DNA of 64,000 bases from Echinicola sp. 20G (GTDB taxonomy: Bacteria > Bacteroidota > Bacteroidia > Cytophagales > Cyclobacteriaceae): contig NZ_AP024154.1 of NCBI RefSeq assembly GCF_015533855.1, positions 4,160,501 to 4,224,500 on the forward strand. The letters are read 5' to 3'. The notes beneath the pieces are model-generated. The model saw only the letters and a program-made list of their open reading frames with translations. It did no database searches and was not told the origin of the DNA. Within the stretch, counting starts at the first letter, position 1. Every line of letters begins with the position of its first letter. This document shows, piece by piece, positions 36,991 to 46,008 of this stretch. The translations under genes and the position numbers were made by a program.

Positions 36991-38346
36991 TTACCTTTCA
37001 TTCTGTATTATTCCGCTGACATTGATCTCGTCAGGAGGAATGGGGAATACATACTTTTTCGACCCAGGCTCCAAGCGATAAGACTGGCCATCCACCGTCC
37101 GCTCTATGGTAAGTGCAGATTCCGCTTCCCTGTTGAGGCGCCTTAAATCTACCCACCGTGTTCCCCTGCACAACAATTCTTTTTTCCTTTCCTCCAGTAT
37201 AAGGGCCAATAGATCAGTATCTGCTGTCTGGATGCCTTCATAAGTCCCTGATAAATACCGTTTCACCAATAGCCCGTCCAGGGTTTCTCTCGCGCTGTCA
37301 AAGTCACCGGTTCTGGCCAGGCATTCGGCCTTGTTGAGGTAAAGCTCATCGGTGGCAAGCCCGCAAAAATAGGTGACCGTTCCTGTATAGGTTCCTTTGA
37401 AGTCCATCCCGAAACTGTTTTCACGGAAAAAGGACTGTTTTCTAAGATCATCTTCCCCGTAACTTCCATATATTCCCGGTAGGACAACAGTGTTGCTGTT
37501 GCGGATGAAGCCGTGGGTGACCATTTCGCTGTGGAAAATGACCTCATTGTTGAACTGTTCAAAAGGATAGGTGGCTTCAAGGTCAAGATCATTGAAATCC
37601 AATAGGTCATCCTCAATGGATAGAGCTGCTTCCGCATAATTAAGGGCATTGGGATAATCTCCCATGGACAGGTACACTCGTGAGAGCAGGGCATGGGCGG
37701 CCCATTGGCTGGGCCTGCTTTTGTAATCGGGCATCTGCGGTAATAGGGTTACAGATTCCTTTAGGTCTTCTATGACCTTTTCATAGGAATTTGCCAAACT
37801 GGCCCTAGGTGCATCCAGGTTTATATCTGGACTTAAGCGTAATGGAATGCCCAAAGCCCCATCGTTTTGGCCGGGGACATAGGCAGGGGAAAACAGGCTG
37901 AGCAGGTTGTAAAAGGCATTGGCCCGGTAAAATAATGCCCTGCCCCGAACATGGTCATACTCCATAGGATCATCATCTCGGGAAAGTTCATCCAACCCAT
38001 CCAGGACCACATTGGCATAAAATACCTGCTGGTAGAACACGGTCCATTCAAAACCGTAATTTTCAAAAATGCTTTTATTCCAAATATAGGTGTTCTGTTC
38101 CACTGTGGAATAGGATCCGAAACCGTTGTCTGTGGTGACCAGTTCGTCCCCAGCCAGAAGTCCCAAGGCGGGACCGTCGTTCATGTCCCTTCTGGAAGCG
38201 TCCAACAGCTTTTGCAGGTCTGCGAGACTTTCTGGCACGACAATGCTTTTTTCAGGCTTTTCATCCAGGAACTCCTCACAGGAGCTCAATAAATGTACGA
38301 TGCTGATGATCATAATTGTAAGTATGGGTTTGAGTTTGTATTTCAT
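36991..38346 (-). CDS. SusD/RagB surface lipoprotein, locus 3
   Basis: A 451-residue SusD with lipobox in IMIISIVHLLSSC and the usual EEFLDEKPEKSIVVPESLADLQKLLD start. The central TPR helices are visible (VRGRALFYRANAFYNLLSLFSPAY, SRVYLSMGDYPNALNYAEAAL). The end reads EERKKELLCRGTRWVDLRRLN and VFPIPPDEINVSGIIQNER. It is downstream of the susC at 39341, but 994 bp of repeat-filled DNA lies between them, which is unusual for a pair that is normally adjacent. No FecR or sigma gene is attached to this locus. Confidence 0.93.
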   Translation of the reverse strand: MKYKLKPILTIMIISIVHLLSSCEEFLDEKPEKSIVVPESLADLQKLLDASRRDMNDGPALGLLAGDELVTTDNGFGSYSTVEQNTYIWNKSIFENYGFEWTVFYQQVFYANVVLDGLDELSRDDDPMEYDHVRGRALFYRANAFYNLLSLFSPAYVPGQNDGALGIPLRLSPDINLDAPRASLANSYEKVIEDLKESVTLLPQMPDYKSRPSQWAAHALLSRVYLSMGDYPNALNYAEAALSIEDDLLDFNDLDLEATYPFEQFNNEVIFHSEMVTHGFIRNSNTVVLPGIYGSYGEDDLRKQSFFRENSFGMDFKGTYTGTVTYFCGLATDELYLNKAECLARTGDFDSARETLDGLLVKRYLSGTYEGIQTADTDLLALILEERKKELLCRGTRWVDLRRLNREAESALTIERTVDGQSYRLEPGSKKYVFPIPPDEINVSGIIQNER

Positions 38347-38429
38347 ATTTGTAGAATTTAGTCGTTAATAATGAGTCAAGAGATTTGAGATTTAAGACTG
38401 GTTTTCGGTAGCGAGGCCTTTCTGAAATC

Positions 38430-38597
38430 CGTCATTGCGAATGAAGGCCAATTGGGTTGCTGAGCCTATCTTGCCATCAGGTAGGCCTGGCCAAAGTACC
38501 AAATGGTCAGAATGAAGCAATCCCATATTAATAAATCGAGACTGCTTCGGCATTGGACACTTCGGCTGAGCTCAGTGGCCAATAACTCGCAGTGACG
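38430..38597. repeat. REP-like palindromic element, copy 1
   Basis: The element is bounded by CGTCATTGCGA and CGCAGTGACG in inverted orientation, with inner blocks AAGCAATCCC and GACTGCTTCGG. Related copies lie at 38798-38913 and 44279-44392, with a half copy at 57464-57506. It does not encode protein and looks like a non-autonomous palindromic repeat. A frame on the other strand (38466-38657) is only this repeat read through. Confidence 0.7.
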
Positions 38598-38797
38598 TAT
38601 TAATGTCTCTTCTAAAAAAGAGTCCCGGTTTCCCGTCTGGAAACTTTTCCCGCGCATACGATGATGTTGTATGATTTACATATGAAGAAAGTGGCGGTAA
38701 GGGACTCTGTTTAGATGTTAGATACAAGACCCCGATAGTCATCAGGACAGGCGCTAGATAAAAGACTGATTCACATGATAGAGGCCGTCCTACAACC

Positions 38798-38913
38798 CGT
38801 CATTGCGAAGGATCTGCCCTGTCTGACGTCAGGCAGGCCTGGCGGAGACTGTGGCAATCCCGTATATGGAAGTTGAGATTGCTTCGGATTCATTCTTCAC
38901 CCCCGCAATGACG
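38798..38913. repeat. REP-like palindromic element, copy 2
   Basis: The most regular copy: CGTCATTGCGAAGGA at the left, GGCAATCCC and GAGATTGCTTCGG inside, and CCCGCAATGACG at the right. It folds into a long imperfect hairpin. It lies in the susC-susD gap. Confidence 0.75.
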
Positions 38914-39023
38914 TTTAAAGGATTCGAGACTGCCACATCCTCCTGCGTCGGATTAGCAGTGACGTAAGCCTGCTTTCATCTTTTACCATTGTTCTATTCT
39001 TTATAATTCTTGCTACTCAAAAA

Positions 39024-39107
39024 CAAGCTCCGCCCACCGCCTTTTTAGTATCACCCTGTAAACAATTTGTTTTAAACTAAACATAAATTGAGTTGGTGGA
39101 CGAAGCC
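39024..39107. repeat. Palindromic repeat of a second type, copy 1
   Basis: The left arm AAGCTCCGCCCACC and the right arm TTGGTGGACGAAGC are complementary apart from a few mismatches, with AAACATAAAT near the right arm. A second copy is at 39248-39327. It is distinct from the REP-like element. Confidence 0.65.
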
Positions 39108-39247
39108 GTTTCTTTTAATATTCAATAGTCAGTAGGTAGGAGAGTGAGGAGAATGCCACACCCTCTTGCGTTGGTTTCGCCTGTCTGCAGCAGGCAGGCA
39201 GTGAGCCTACTTTCTTCTTTGCTCTTTTTTCTTTACTCTCCATAAAT

Positions 39248-39327
39248 AAGCCCCGCCCACCTTGGTTTTTCATACAGATAATTCGATTTTTTTATAGTTA
39301 AACATAAATAATTGGCGGACGGAGCTA
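39248..39327. repeat. Palindromic repeat of a second type, copy 2
   Basis: The arms AAGCCCCGCCCACC and TTGGCGGACGGAGCT flank an AT-rich centre that also holds AAACATAAAT. It lies immediately after the susC stop (leftward sense) and may act as the first terminator between susC and susD. Confidence 0.65.
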
Positions 39328-39340
39328 TGTCTTTAATAGA

Positions 39341-42300
39341 TTAGAAATCTATTTTTACTCCCAAGGATATACTTTTCAATGGTTTAGTGGTTCTGTAATC
39401 AGGATCCAATGGATCATCCTTGGCCGCTTTCCAGAGAATGCCCAGGTTGTTGGCATAGGTATATACCTCCATCCGACTGAAGGGCAGGCCCGGAATATTG
39501 TTTTTATCCATCATATAGGCCAAGCGGATATCCTGTAAGCGGATATGGTCGCCCCGTTCCACCAAGGCTTCCGAATGCCAGTAGAAATGATCCCTGTTAC
39601 TGTTCTTATTGGAAGGAAGCGCGGGGATATTGGTTCGGATTTCATCACCAGGTTGCTGCCATCTTTTGGTAAAATCCCCATGGCCCTGTAGGCCGGAAAG
39701 GATATCATCATACTGTACCGAGCCCCGTTTGTAATAGTAGCCCATTCGGTAGCTGATATTGAAAGAAAGGGAAAGTCCTTTATAGCCAAACGTGTTTCTA
39801 AGAGCCCCGAATACACTTGGCCGGGAAGGGCCATGATAGGTAATGCCCTCGGGAGAGGCTTCGGCAAGGATGGCTGCATAATCCGTACTGGGTTCCCCGT
39901 CCAGATAGCCCCTTGCTGCACCCGTATCCGGATCCAACCCGGCCCAGGAATAACTATAGACCCCATAGAGCGGCCTTCCCTCAAAAGGATAGGTGCCGTA
40001 ATAGGCCATATAATTCCGTGCCGTGGCCTCCTCGCTGTATTCGACCACTTCTTCCTTGACTGTACTGAACAGCCAATCGGTCCGCCATGAAAGTGCTCCG
40101 GTAAGGTTCGTTGAACTGAGCTGCAGGTCAATGCCCTGCGTTCTGGTAGCGGCAAAGTTGCCCCGGAATTCGGTAAATCCACTTGAAGAAGGCCGGGGAA
40201 TGTCACCGATCAGGTCACGGCCGTTTTTGATATAATACTCCAAGGTGCCGGAGATCCTATCTTCCTTGGTGGCAAAGTCCAGTCCTATATTCCAAACCTG
40301 TATCTTTTCCCATCGGAGGGAAGGGTTCGGAGGACTGCTGATCTGGGCATAGGGAAGACCGGAAAGTGAATTGTAGGCCCCTGAAAGCATGGTGGCTGTG
40401 GTAAAGGCGGTAAGAGCCTTGTCAATATTACCGTTATATCCCATGGTAGTCCGGAGTTTCAGATAAGGAAGGAAACCGGTATCATAGAATGCTTCATTGC
40501 TGATTGTCCAGGATCCTCCTGCAGACCATAGGGGCACGCCACGTTGATTGGTTTCCACGCCGAACAAGTTGGAGGCGTCCTTACGGGCACTGGCCGTGAA
40601 GGTATAGCGGTAACCGTAAGTATAGGAAGCATTGGCATAATAGGAGACAAAACGGTCGGTAGTGCCTGAATGTCCCTCCCCGGATGGAATGCGCAAGGTT
40701 CCACCCGTGACATAATTGGTATATCGGTTGATATAATCCACTGGCTCACTGGTGCCGAACTCATCATCATAGCCATAGTACCGGCTGCTGTGGCCATCAA
40801 ACTGCCTGTCCTTGATTTCAAATCCTCCAAGGGCCACGACATGGTGTATCCCGTTCCATTTCCGGTTGTAGTCCAGTTGGATCCTCCCATTATGGCTTTG
40901 TCCCGTACCAGAGATCCTGTCATAAATGCTGCCCATAGGAATGGGATAGGAGAGACTGCCATCCTCGGCCATCTGGGTATAGCGGTTGATATAGTTGCGG
41001 GTCACATAGGTGTCCATGGTGCTGAGGTCGGAGCTTACCGCATCATTTTTCCAGTATTGGTAGAGAAGGGAAGCCCGCAGGCCTTTTGCCAGTTCATAGC
41101 CCACTTGGGCATTGATCCGGTAATCGGAAGAAATGTTTTTTTGCTGTAACAGGCCGATTTCGTCCAATGGGATAAATCTCCAATCCAAAAGGCCTGCGTC
41201 GTGTATGCTCTCGATATAGCGATTGCTGTACCCGTGGATGACGGGTAAGGGACTTCCCGTTTCATCGGCCAAGCTTTCGTAGGCATAAGGCTCAGGAACT
41301 GCTGTGCCTGTAGACCTTTTGCTCCTGCTATAATAGACATCCAAGGCAGCGGTAAACTTATTATCAGCACCTTTCCAGGAATTTTTCATCCCCAAGGTCA
41401 TCCGCTCATTATCATTTCCCACCACATTTTCTGCATTCCTATCATAACCGGATGTAACCATATAACGGTGTCCCTTTGAGCCTCCGGATACCTGTAGGGA
41501 ATATTGCTGGTTGACCGGACTTTGGTAGTAATACTTTGCCAGGTCGTTCCTTACATCGTGTTGTCTATAGGAGGCCAGTCTTTGGTCAGCCTCTTCCCCA
41601 CTAATCAGTCCGTCCCTACTTGCAATAAGGGTTTCCACTGCCGGGGACAGTGCCGGATGGCTGCTGCGGGTTTCCGCGGATTCATAATAGCCCTGGTCGA
41701 AAAGGAGCTGCTCCATGTCCACTACTTCGGCCGGGGACATCTTGGGAAGGTAGAAGAGGTCATTCTGCTCCCTAACTGTCACATTGGAGTTAAAGGAGAC
41801 CTTGGTGCCACTTTCAAACTTTCCCTCTTTCGTGGTGATCACAATGACACCATTTCCTGCCCGAGCCCCCCAGATGGAAGCGGCCGCTGCATCCCGGAGC
41901 ACGGTGATGCTTTCCACGTCATTGGGGTTGATACTTTCGAGCGGCCCGTCATAGGGGAAATTATCAATGACGATCAGGGGATCGGTATTGGCAAAGAGGG
42001 TATTCCTTCCACGAATGCTGATGGATTCACCCGGGCCTTCGCGGTTGAAGCGTAACCCTGAGGTGACATCTTCCAGCCTGTCCAATAGGTTGGTGGATAC
42101 CCTGCGGTTCAACAGTTTTTGGTCCACTTGGGCAAAGGACCCCGTGGCCCGCTCCTTGGGGAGGGAGGCGTAGCCGGTGGAGAGCACTTCCACGCCTTCC
42201 AAATCCAATCCATTAGGAAAAAGGGATACCTGTAAAGGACTTTCAAGGGGAACGGCTACTTCCAAACTCATTTTTTCATAACCTAGGTAAGTGAAGGTAA

Positions 42301-42535
42301 TCCGGTGGGATCCTTTTTTCACAGCAAGGGTAAAGAGACCATCTGCATCGGTTACAGTTCCCTGATTGGTGCCCTCCAAAAGTACAGTGGCACCGGGGAG
42401 GCCTTTCCCGGTATCCTGGGCGATAACCGTTCCGTAAAGCGGATGGGTATCCTGTGCCATTGCTGTTCCAGAAAATTGAAGAAACAGCATGGCTGTCAGT
42501 AATATACAGCGGTAGGTGTGTAGATGTTTTATCAT
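39341..42535 (-). CDS. SusC/RagA TonB-dependent receptor without STN domain, locus 3
   Basis: A 1064-residue receptor. A signal peptide (CILLTAMLFLQFSGTAMAQ) is followed directly by the carboxypeptidase-like domain (LYGTVIAQDTGKGLPGATVLL), then the plug with SIRGRNTLFANTDPLIVIDNF and VLRDAAAASIWGARAGNGVI, then the barrel ending SISLGVKIDF. There is no STN domain, matching the absence of a sigma/FecR pair in this locus, so control must be by other means. Its start overlaps the stop of the upstream tlpA-like gene by 4 bases (ATGA), indicating translational coupling. The block is GC-richer than its flanks. Confidence 0.95.
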   Translation of the reverse strand: MIKHLHTYRCILLTAMLFLQFSGTAMAQDTHPLYGTVIAQDTGKGLPGATVLLEGTNQGTVTDADGLFTLAVKKGSHRITFTYLGYEKMSLEVAVPLESPLQVSLFPNGLDLEGVEVLSTGYASLPKERATGSFAQVDQKLLNRRVSTNLLDRLEDVTSGLRFNREGPGESISIRGRNTLFANTDPLIVIDNFPYDGPLESINPNDVESITVLRDAAAASIWGARAGNGVIVITTKEGKFESGTKVSFNSNVTVREQNDLFYLPKMSPAEVVDMEQLLFDQGYYESAETRSSHPALSPAVETLIASRDGLISGEEADQRLASYRQHDVRNDLAKYYYQSPVNQQYSLQVSGGSKGHRYMVTSGYDRNAENVVGNDNERMTLGMKNSWKGADNKFTAALDVYYSRSKRSTGTAVPEPYAYESLADETGSPLPVIHGYSNRYIESIHDAGLLDWRFIPLDEIGLLQQKNISSDYRINAQVGYELAKGLRASLLYQYWKNDAVSSDLSTMDTYVTRNYINRYTQMAEDGSLSYPIPMGSIYDRISGTGQSHNGRIQLDYNRKWNGIHHVVALGGFEIKDRQFDGHSSRYYGYDDEFGTSEPVDYINRYTNYVTGGTLRIPSGEGHSGTTDRFVSYYANASYTYGYRYTFTASARKDASNLFGVETNQRGVPLWSAGGSWTISNEAFYDTGFLPYLKLRTTMGYNGNIDKALTAFTTATMLSGAYNSLSGLPYAQISSPPNPSLRWEKIQVWNIGLDFATKEDRISGTLEYYIKNGRDLIGDIPRPSSSGFTEFRGNFAATRTQGIDLQLSSTNLTGALSWRTDWLFSTVKEEVVEYSEEATARNYMAYYGTYPFEGRPLYGVYSYSWAGLDPDTGAARGYLDGEPSTDYAAILAEASPEGITYHGPSRPSVFGALRNTFGYKGLSLSFNISYRMGYYYKRGSVQYDDILSGLQGHGDFTKRWQQPGDEIRTNIPALPSNKNSNRDHFYWHSEALVERGDHIRLQDIRLAYMMDKNNIPGLPFSRMEVYTYANNLGILWKAAKDDPLDPDYRTTKPLKSISLGVKIDF

Positions 42536-44163
42536 AATTGTAAGGTTAAAGTGTCTGAATAGTTTTTATTGGGTAGGGCGTCCTCGATCAACTTGATCAT
42601 GTCTTCCAAGGGTTGTTTGAGGCCACCTGCCTGACGGATGGTTCCGTCATCCGCGACCAGGATCAAACGTGGAAAGGCGCTGATATTCATATCATCGAGA
42701 AAGGAGTGCTGAAAACCTTTTCCACCGGTATAGAGGTTGAGTGCATTGTGGGAGGTGTACCTCCCGCTTTCAATGCTTCTGACCCATCTTGCGCGGTCTT
42801 TATCGGCAGAGATGGAGACCATCTGAAATGAAGGATTCTCCTTAAAGTGTTCCTCTATTTTGGAAATCCTACTGGAGAAGAAATTGATGCAGGCCTTGCA
42901 GCCAGTGTACCAAAAATCCAACAACAATACCTTTCCTTTCAAGGTGGAGAGGTCCATTGGTTTTCCATCCAATCCGGTAAATACCGCTCCCTGCAAAACC
43001 TGTCCCTGCCCAAGGGAGGAAAGTAATGCTTCCAATGCCTCTTTAGGTCTGGGGCTGTTGATAAAGGTTAAGGCTTCTTTTGTTTTTAGGTCACCGTTTT
43101 CCAAGTGGTCAAATTCTTCACAGATGTACCGGGCTGCCAGATGGTCCTTTACCGGGCCATTCGGCATGTCCCTGATCTGGGCAAAGATGGAAGTGCCATG
43201 CAGGTAGGCATAGGATCTGGCCCTGGTAATCAGGTACTGCTGGTAACTGGGAGAACTGATGATGGCCTGTTCCGGTAAGTCATCGATGGTATCTGCCTTG
43301 TCATGCTCCTTAAAGAATACTGCAAGTACTTTTCGGTGCTCTGGGTCACCTGAGCGGAGGGCGTAGGCGATGGCATTATTAAAGGCCTTGAGACGGGAGA
43401 AGCGTAATCTCCCAAGGTAGTTGGCCTTGATGATATGCAGCCTGTCAGCTGGCAATATTCCCTGATAGCGCGTAATAACCTCCAGAACCCTGTCTTCATA
43501 GCCGTCCCCGAACGTGTTTTCCAATATGGCGAGGTCTTGCTCCTTACGGACATAGATATGGGTATGACTGCCGAACTGCTTTTGGGATTGCACGAACTGC
43601 TCTCGCTTACCTTCCTTCGAAAGATAGGTTTCCAGGTTTGCGGGGCTGTTGAATCCCATACGGATATCGGTAGCAAAGCTGCGTTCGGCCATCAGCAGGT
43701 GAAGCTCGCGCTGGCAGCGGAAGAGTGGGGCAGAGGGCCCTGCAAATACCACTTGGTTCCGGTAAGTGTCCAGCTGTATTTTGATGCTGTCCCCAGGAAA
43801 CACCACATAGCGGTTAAGAAATGGGCTTTTCTCCGTTCCAAGGGAAAGGTAAGCAGGCTGGCTGAGGTTTTCTGTGACGATATGGGCAATGCCCTCGCTG
43901 CCAGGAAATACCCCCTCGAAGAAGTTTCCACTTCTCAATGGGATGGTACTCTCCCTGGATGCCCCGGTTTCTTGACTGCTTTCCACTGTAACCGTAAGAG
44001 AGTCCATGCGGTAGGCGTCTTTTTGCCTTACTTCAACATACACCACCAACGGAGCACCCTGTGATTCTCCCGGGATGGTGTGAGGTGAAGCAACTTGGGC
44101 ATATAGCTTACTTCCAAAAAGGCATAACAATGCCAGGAAGCATGTGAACGTTGTTTTTTTCAT
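42532..44163 (-). CDS. TlpA-like thioredoxin-fold protein with long N-terminal region
   Basis: About 543 residues from ATG 44163, which places a signal peptide (TTFTCFLALLCLFGSKLYAQ) at the N-terminus. The last about 150 residues form a TlpA/AhpC-like thioredoxin domain with the redox pair in DFWYTGCKACINFF and the cis-Pro-type segment ISAFPRLILV. The preceding about 380 residues are helical and beta-rich with no clear domain, as in many Bacteroidota SusCD-linked TlpA proteins. It is probably a periplasmic thiol oxidoreductase serving proteins of this locus. It is coupled to susC by a 4-base overlap. Confidence 0.87.
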   Translation of the reverse strand: MKKTTFTCFLALLCLFGSKLYAQVASPHTIPGESQGAPLVVYVEVRQKDAYRMDSLTVTVESSQETGASRESTIPLRSGNFFEGVFPGSEGIAHIVTENLSQPAYLSLGTEKSPFLNRYVVFPGDSIKIQLDTYRNQVVFAGPSAPLFRCQRELHLLMAERSFATDIRMGFNSPANLETYLSKEGKREQFVQSQKQFGSHTHIYVRKEQDLAILENTFGDGYEDRVLEVITRYQGILPADRLHIIKANYLGRLRFSRLKAFNNAIAYALRSGDPEHRKVLAVFFKEHDKADTIDDLPEQAIISSPSYQQYLITRARSYAYLHGTSIFAQIRDMPNGPVKDHLAARYICEEFDHLENGDLKTKEALTFINSPRPKEALEALLSSLGQGQVLQGAVFTGLDGKPMDLSTLKGKVLLLDFWYTGCKACINFFSSRISKIEEHFKENPSFQMVSISADKDRARWVRSIESGRYTSHNALNLYTGGKGFQHSFLDDMNISAFPRLILVADDGTIRQAGGLKQPLEDMIKLIEDALPNKNYSDTLTLQL

Positions 44164-44278
44164 GCTTAAAATGCGGTTTTGTAGAAAGTGTTTGGACAAG
44201 ACGCTGAGTCTTGTCAGATGCTAGTAGCAAGAGCCAAGATTAAAGATTCGTTTTCGGAGCCGAGCCCCCCCTCAAACC

Positions 44279-44392
44279 CGTCATTGCGAAGGAGGCCGAC
44301 AGGACGACTGCGGCAATCTCCTATTCCAAAGACGGGACTGCTTCAACCTCTAACATTTCGACAGGCTCAATGACCGAGGTTTCGCAGTGACG
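44279..44392. repeat. REP-like palindromic element, copy 3
   Basis: It starts CGTCATTGCGAAGGAGG and ends TTCGCAGTGACG, with GCGGCAATCTCC and GGGACTGCTTC inside. It is the same family as 38430-38597 and 38798-38913, so copies sit on both sides of the susC-tlpA block. Confidence 0.7.
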
Positions 44393-45389
44393 AAGACGAA
44401 ACTAAGTCTCACATCTAGCGTCTGATGTCTAGTGTCTTTTTCAACCCTTCTACATTTATAAGAAATTGATTAAATCCCAGTGCTTATAAAGCCCCAGGCC
44501 AGGCTGCCCTACAAGACGCGAGGGGCGTCCCCCAGGCGAATGCAACCAACGAAATTGTAGTATGGAGTATATAGTATTGAGTATTGAGCTCGTTTTGCCT
44601 ATGTACTCCGTTATGTAAAAATTTGATACCGTTTTCTGTTAGCAGTACAATTGGTAATAGCCTCAAAAGATTATTGTTTTACCAATAAACAGAACTTTAT
44701 CGCAATCCCTAACAAAGCTCATGACTCAAGACTCCTTACTCACTACTCTTTTAACAATAGGTTTAATAGCGGTTATTATTCACGGTATCGATTTATGGGA
44801 TAAGTATTAGTATCAGGACAAAAATCGAGTCTTGATACTATCTACTACCATCTTGCGACTTAAATAGGATTTTTTGGTTTGCGAGAAAATATAATATCAA
44901 ATTCGGACATGTTTGTTCACTAAATTTAAACAGTTAAAGTTTATTCAATCCTTGATTAGCTCCTCATAAGAACAAATAAGATTTTATATTTTTATCTGGA
45001 AAAAGTAAAGTGCCAAAGGGTGACAACTTACTTTAATCCGCATCATAGAGGCTCTGGTAAACCCATTTACAAATGTAAATTCCCATGCAGATTATTAAGT
45101 AAGCGCCACCCTTATAGTACAAATATAAGAGGTAGGCGCATCACTTAAGCTCAAGGGAATGAAATTTACCAGATTTCTATGCCGAGCTTAGTACGCTAAT
45201 TGAAAGCCTTCAAAAACATAAGGCCTAATCTATTTGTTTAATTTATTCAAAAGTGATAAAAATTTAACTTATAAGCAAAATAATTTAACCATTAGTTTAA
45301 TTTATAAAACCAAAGGTTAAATAATTGACTGAATGCCAGTTAGTTACAATCATTATATTTGCTTTGTATTTTTTATTCAGAAGTAATTA
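44393..45389. other. Gene-free stretch before the XRE regulator
   Basis: About 1 kb with no convincing gene. It marks the change from GC-richer DNA on the left to AT-rich accessory DNA on the right. It contains the long inverted repeat at 45095-45148. Just before the next gene is TATATTTG (45354-45361), which fits the Bacteroidota -7 promoter element TAnnTTTG, although no well-spaced -33 TTTG is seen. Confidence 0.4.
45095..45148. repeat. Imperfect inverted repeat
   Basis: The left arm TTAAGTAAGCGCCACCCTTATA and the right arm TATAAGAGGTAGGCGC plus ATCACTTAA pair over about 20 positions with single-base bulges, around a short loop. It is isolated from genes and could be a recombination site stem or a small structured RNA. 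Confidence 0.5.
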
Positions 45390-45641
45390 ATGATGGGAAA
45401 AAAGGTTTATAGGATTGCTAGTCTTCTAGCAGATCATGGTCTAGACAATAAGGATTTAGCAAAATTGGTAGGTGTTTCTGAAACCACAGTATCAAAATGG
45501 TGTAAAAACAATTCCCAACCCTCCATTGAAAACATGTATAAGATTTGCATGGCCCTTAAAGTAAGTCCAAAGGAGCTTGTAATGGACTTAAAATGGCCAG
45601 AAGGTCCGTCCGATGCAGATAATCTTTTGAAAAGCAAATAA
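45390..45641 (+). CDS. Small XRE-family DNA-binding protein
   Basis: An 83-residue protein made almost entirely of one helix-turn-helix domain: GKKVYRIASLLADHGLDNKDLAKLVGVSETTVSKWCKNNSQPS, with the recognition helix at SETTVSKWCKN, followed by the usual stabilising helices (IENMYKICMALKVSPKELV). It is probably a transcriptional regulator. The AIPR gene lies 367 bp downstream, beyond a terminator, so it is not clearly an operon partner. A second Met at 45393 is an alternative start. Confidence 0.87.
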   Translation: MMGKKVYRIASLLADHGLDNKDLAKLVGVSETTVSKWCKNNSQPSIENMYKICMALKVSPKELVMDLKWPEGPSDADNLLKSK

Positions 45642-45811
45642 TTACAATAACACTCAACCTTAGGGGACTTAAACATTTCTAATGTTATATGAAAGAGAAA
45701 AGAACCTATTCAAATTTGGATAAACAGTGGATTTAAACATTCAAAGTTCTTAAATTAAGGAAGCTAAGAAATTGCGATAAGTTGTTTAAACCCTATTCAA
45801 TAAATTAAGGA

Positions 45812-45839
45812 AGCCCTTCGATTGGAGGGCTTTTTTTTT
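45812..45839 (+). terminator. Rho-independent terminator after the XRE gene
   Basis: The stem AGCCCTTC with GGAGGGCT (one G-T pair) and a GATT loop is followed by nine T residues. It is a canonical terminator reading rightward. Confidence 0.9.
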
Positions 45840-45853
45840 GTGGGGTTTTGGTG

Positions 45854-45879
45854 AAAAATACCCCAAGTGGGGTATTTTT
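45854..45879. repeat. Perfect AT/GC hairpin of the AAATACC type
   Basis: An 11-bp stem (AAAAATACCCC with GGGGTATTTTT) closes on AAGT. The same design is at 31-54 and 32387-32412, with weaker versions inside the R1 units (near 49228 and 51904). It may be a terminator or a regulatory hairpin for the AIPR gene. Confidence 0.6.
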
Positions 45880-46008
45880 TGGAAAAAGGGAGTTTTTTAG
45901 TTTTAGTTTTTGCTAGAATAAAAGTAATCAAACCAGACTTGTCACTCTATTGTAAAAGGCAAAGTATGGGGAAATCAACTTATAATTAAATTGGAAGCAA
46001 TTTTAAGA

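Noticed and set aside
38466..38657. 63-codon leftward frame in the susC-susD gap
   Set aside because: It is the REP-like palindrome read as protein.
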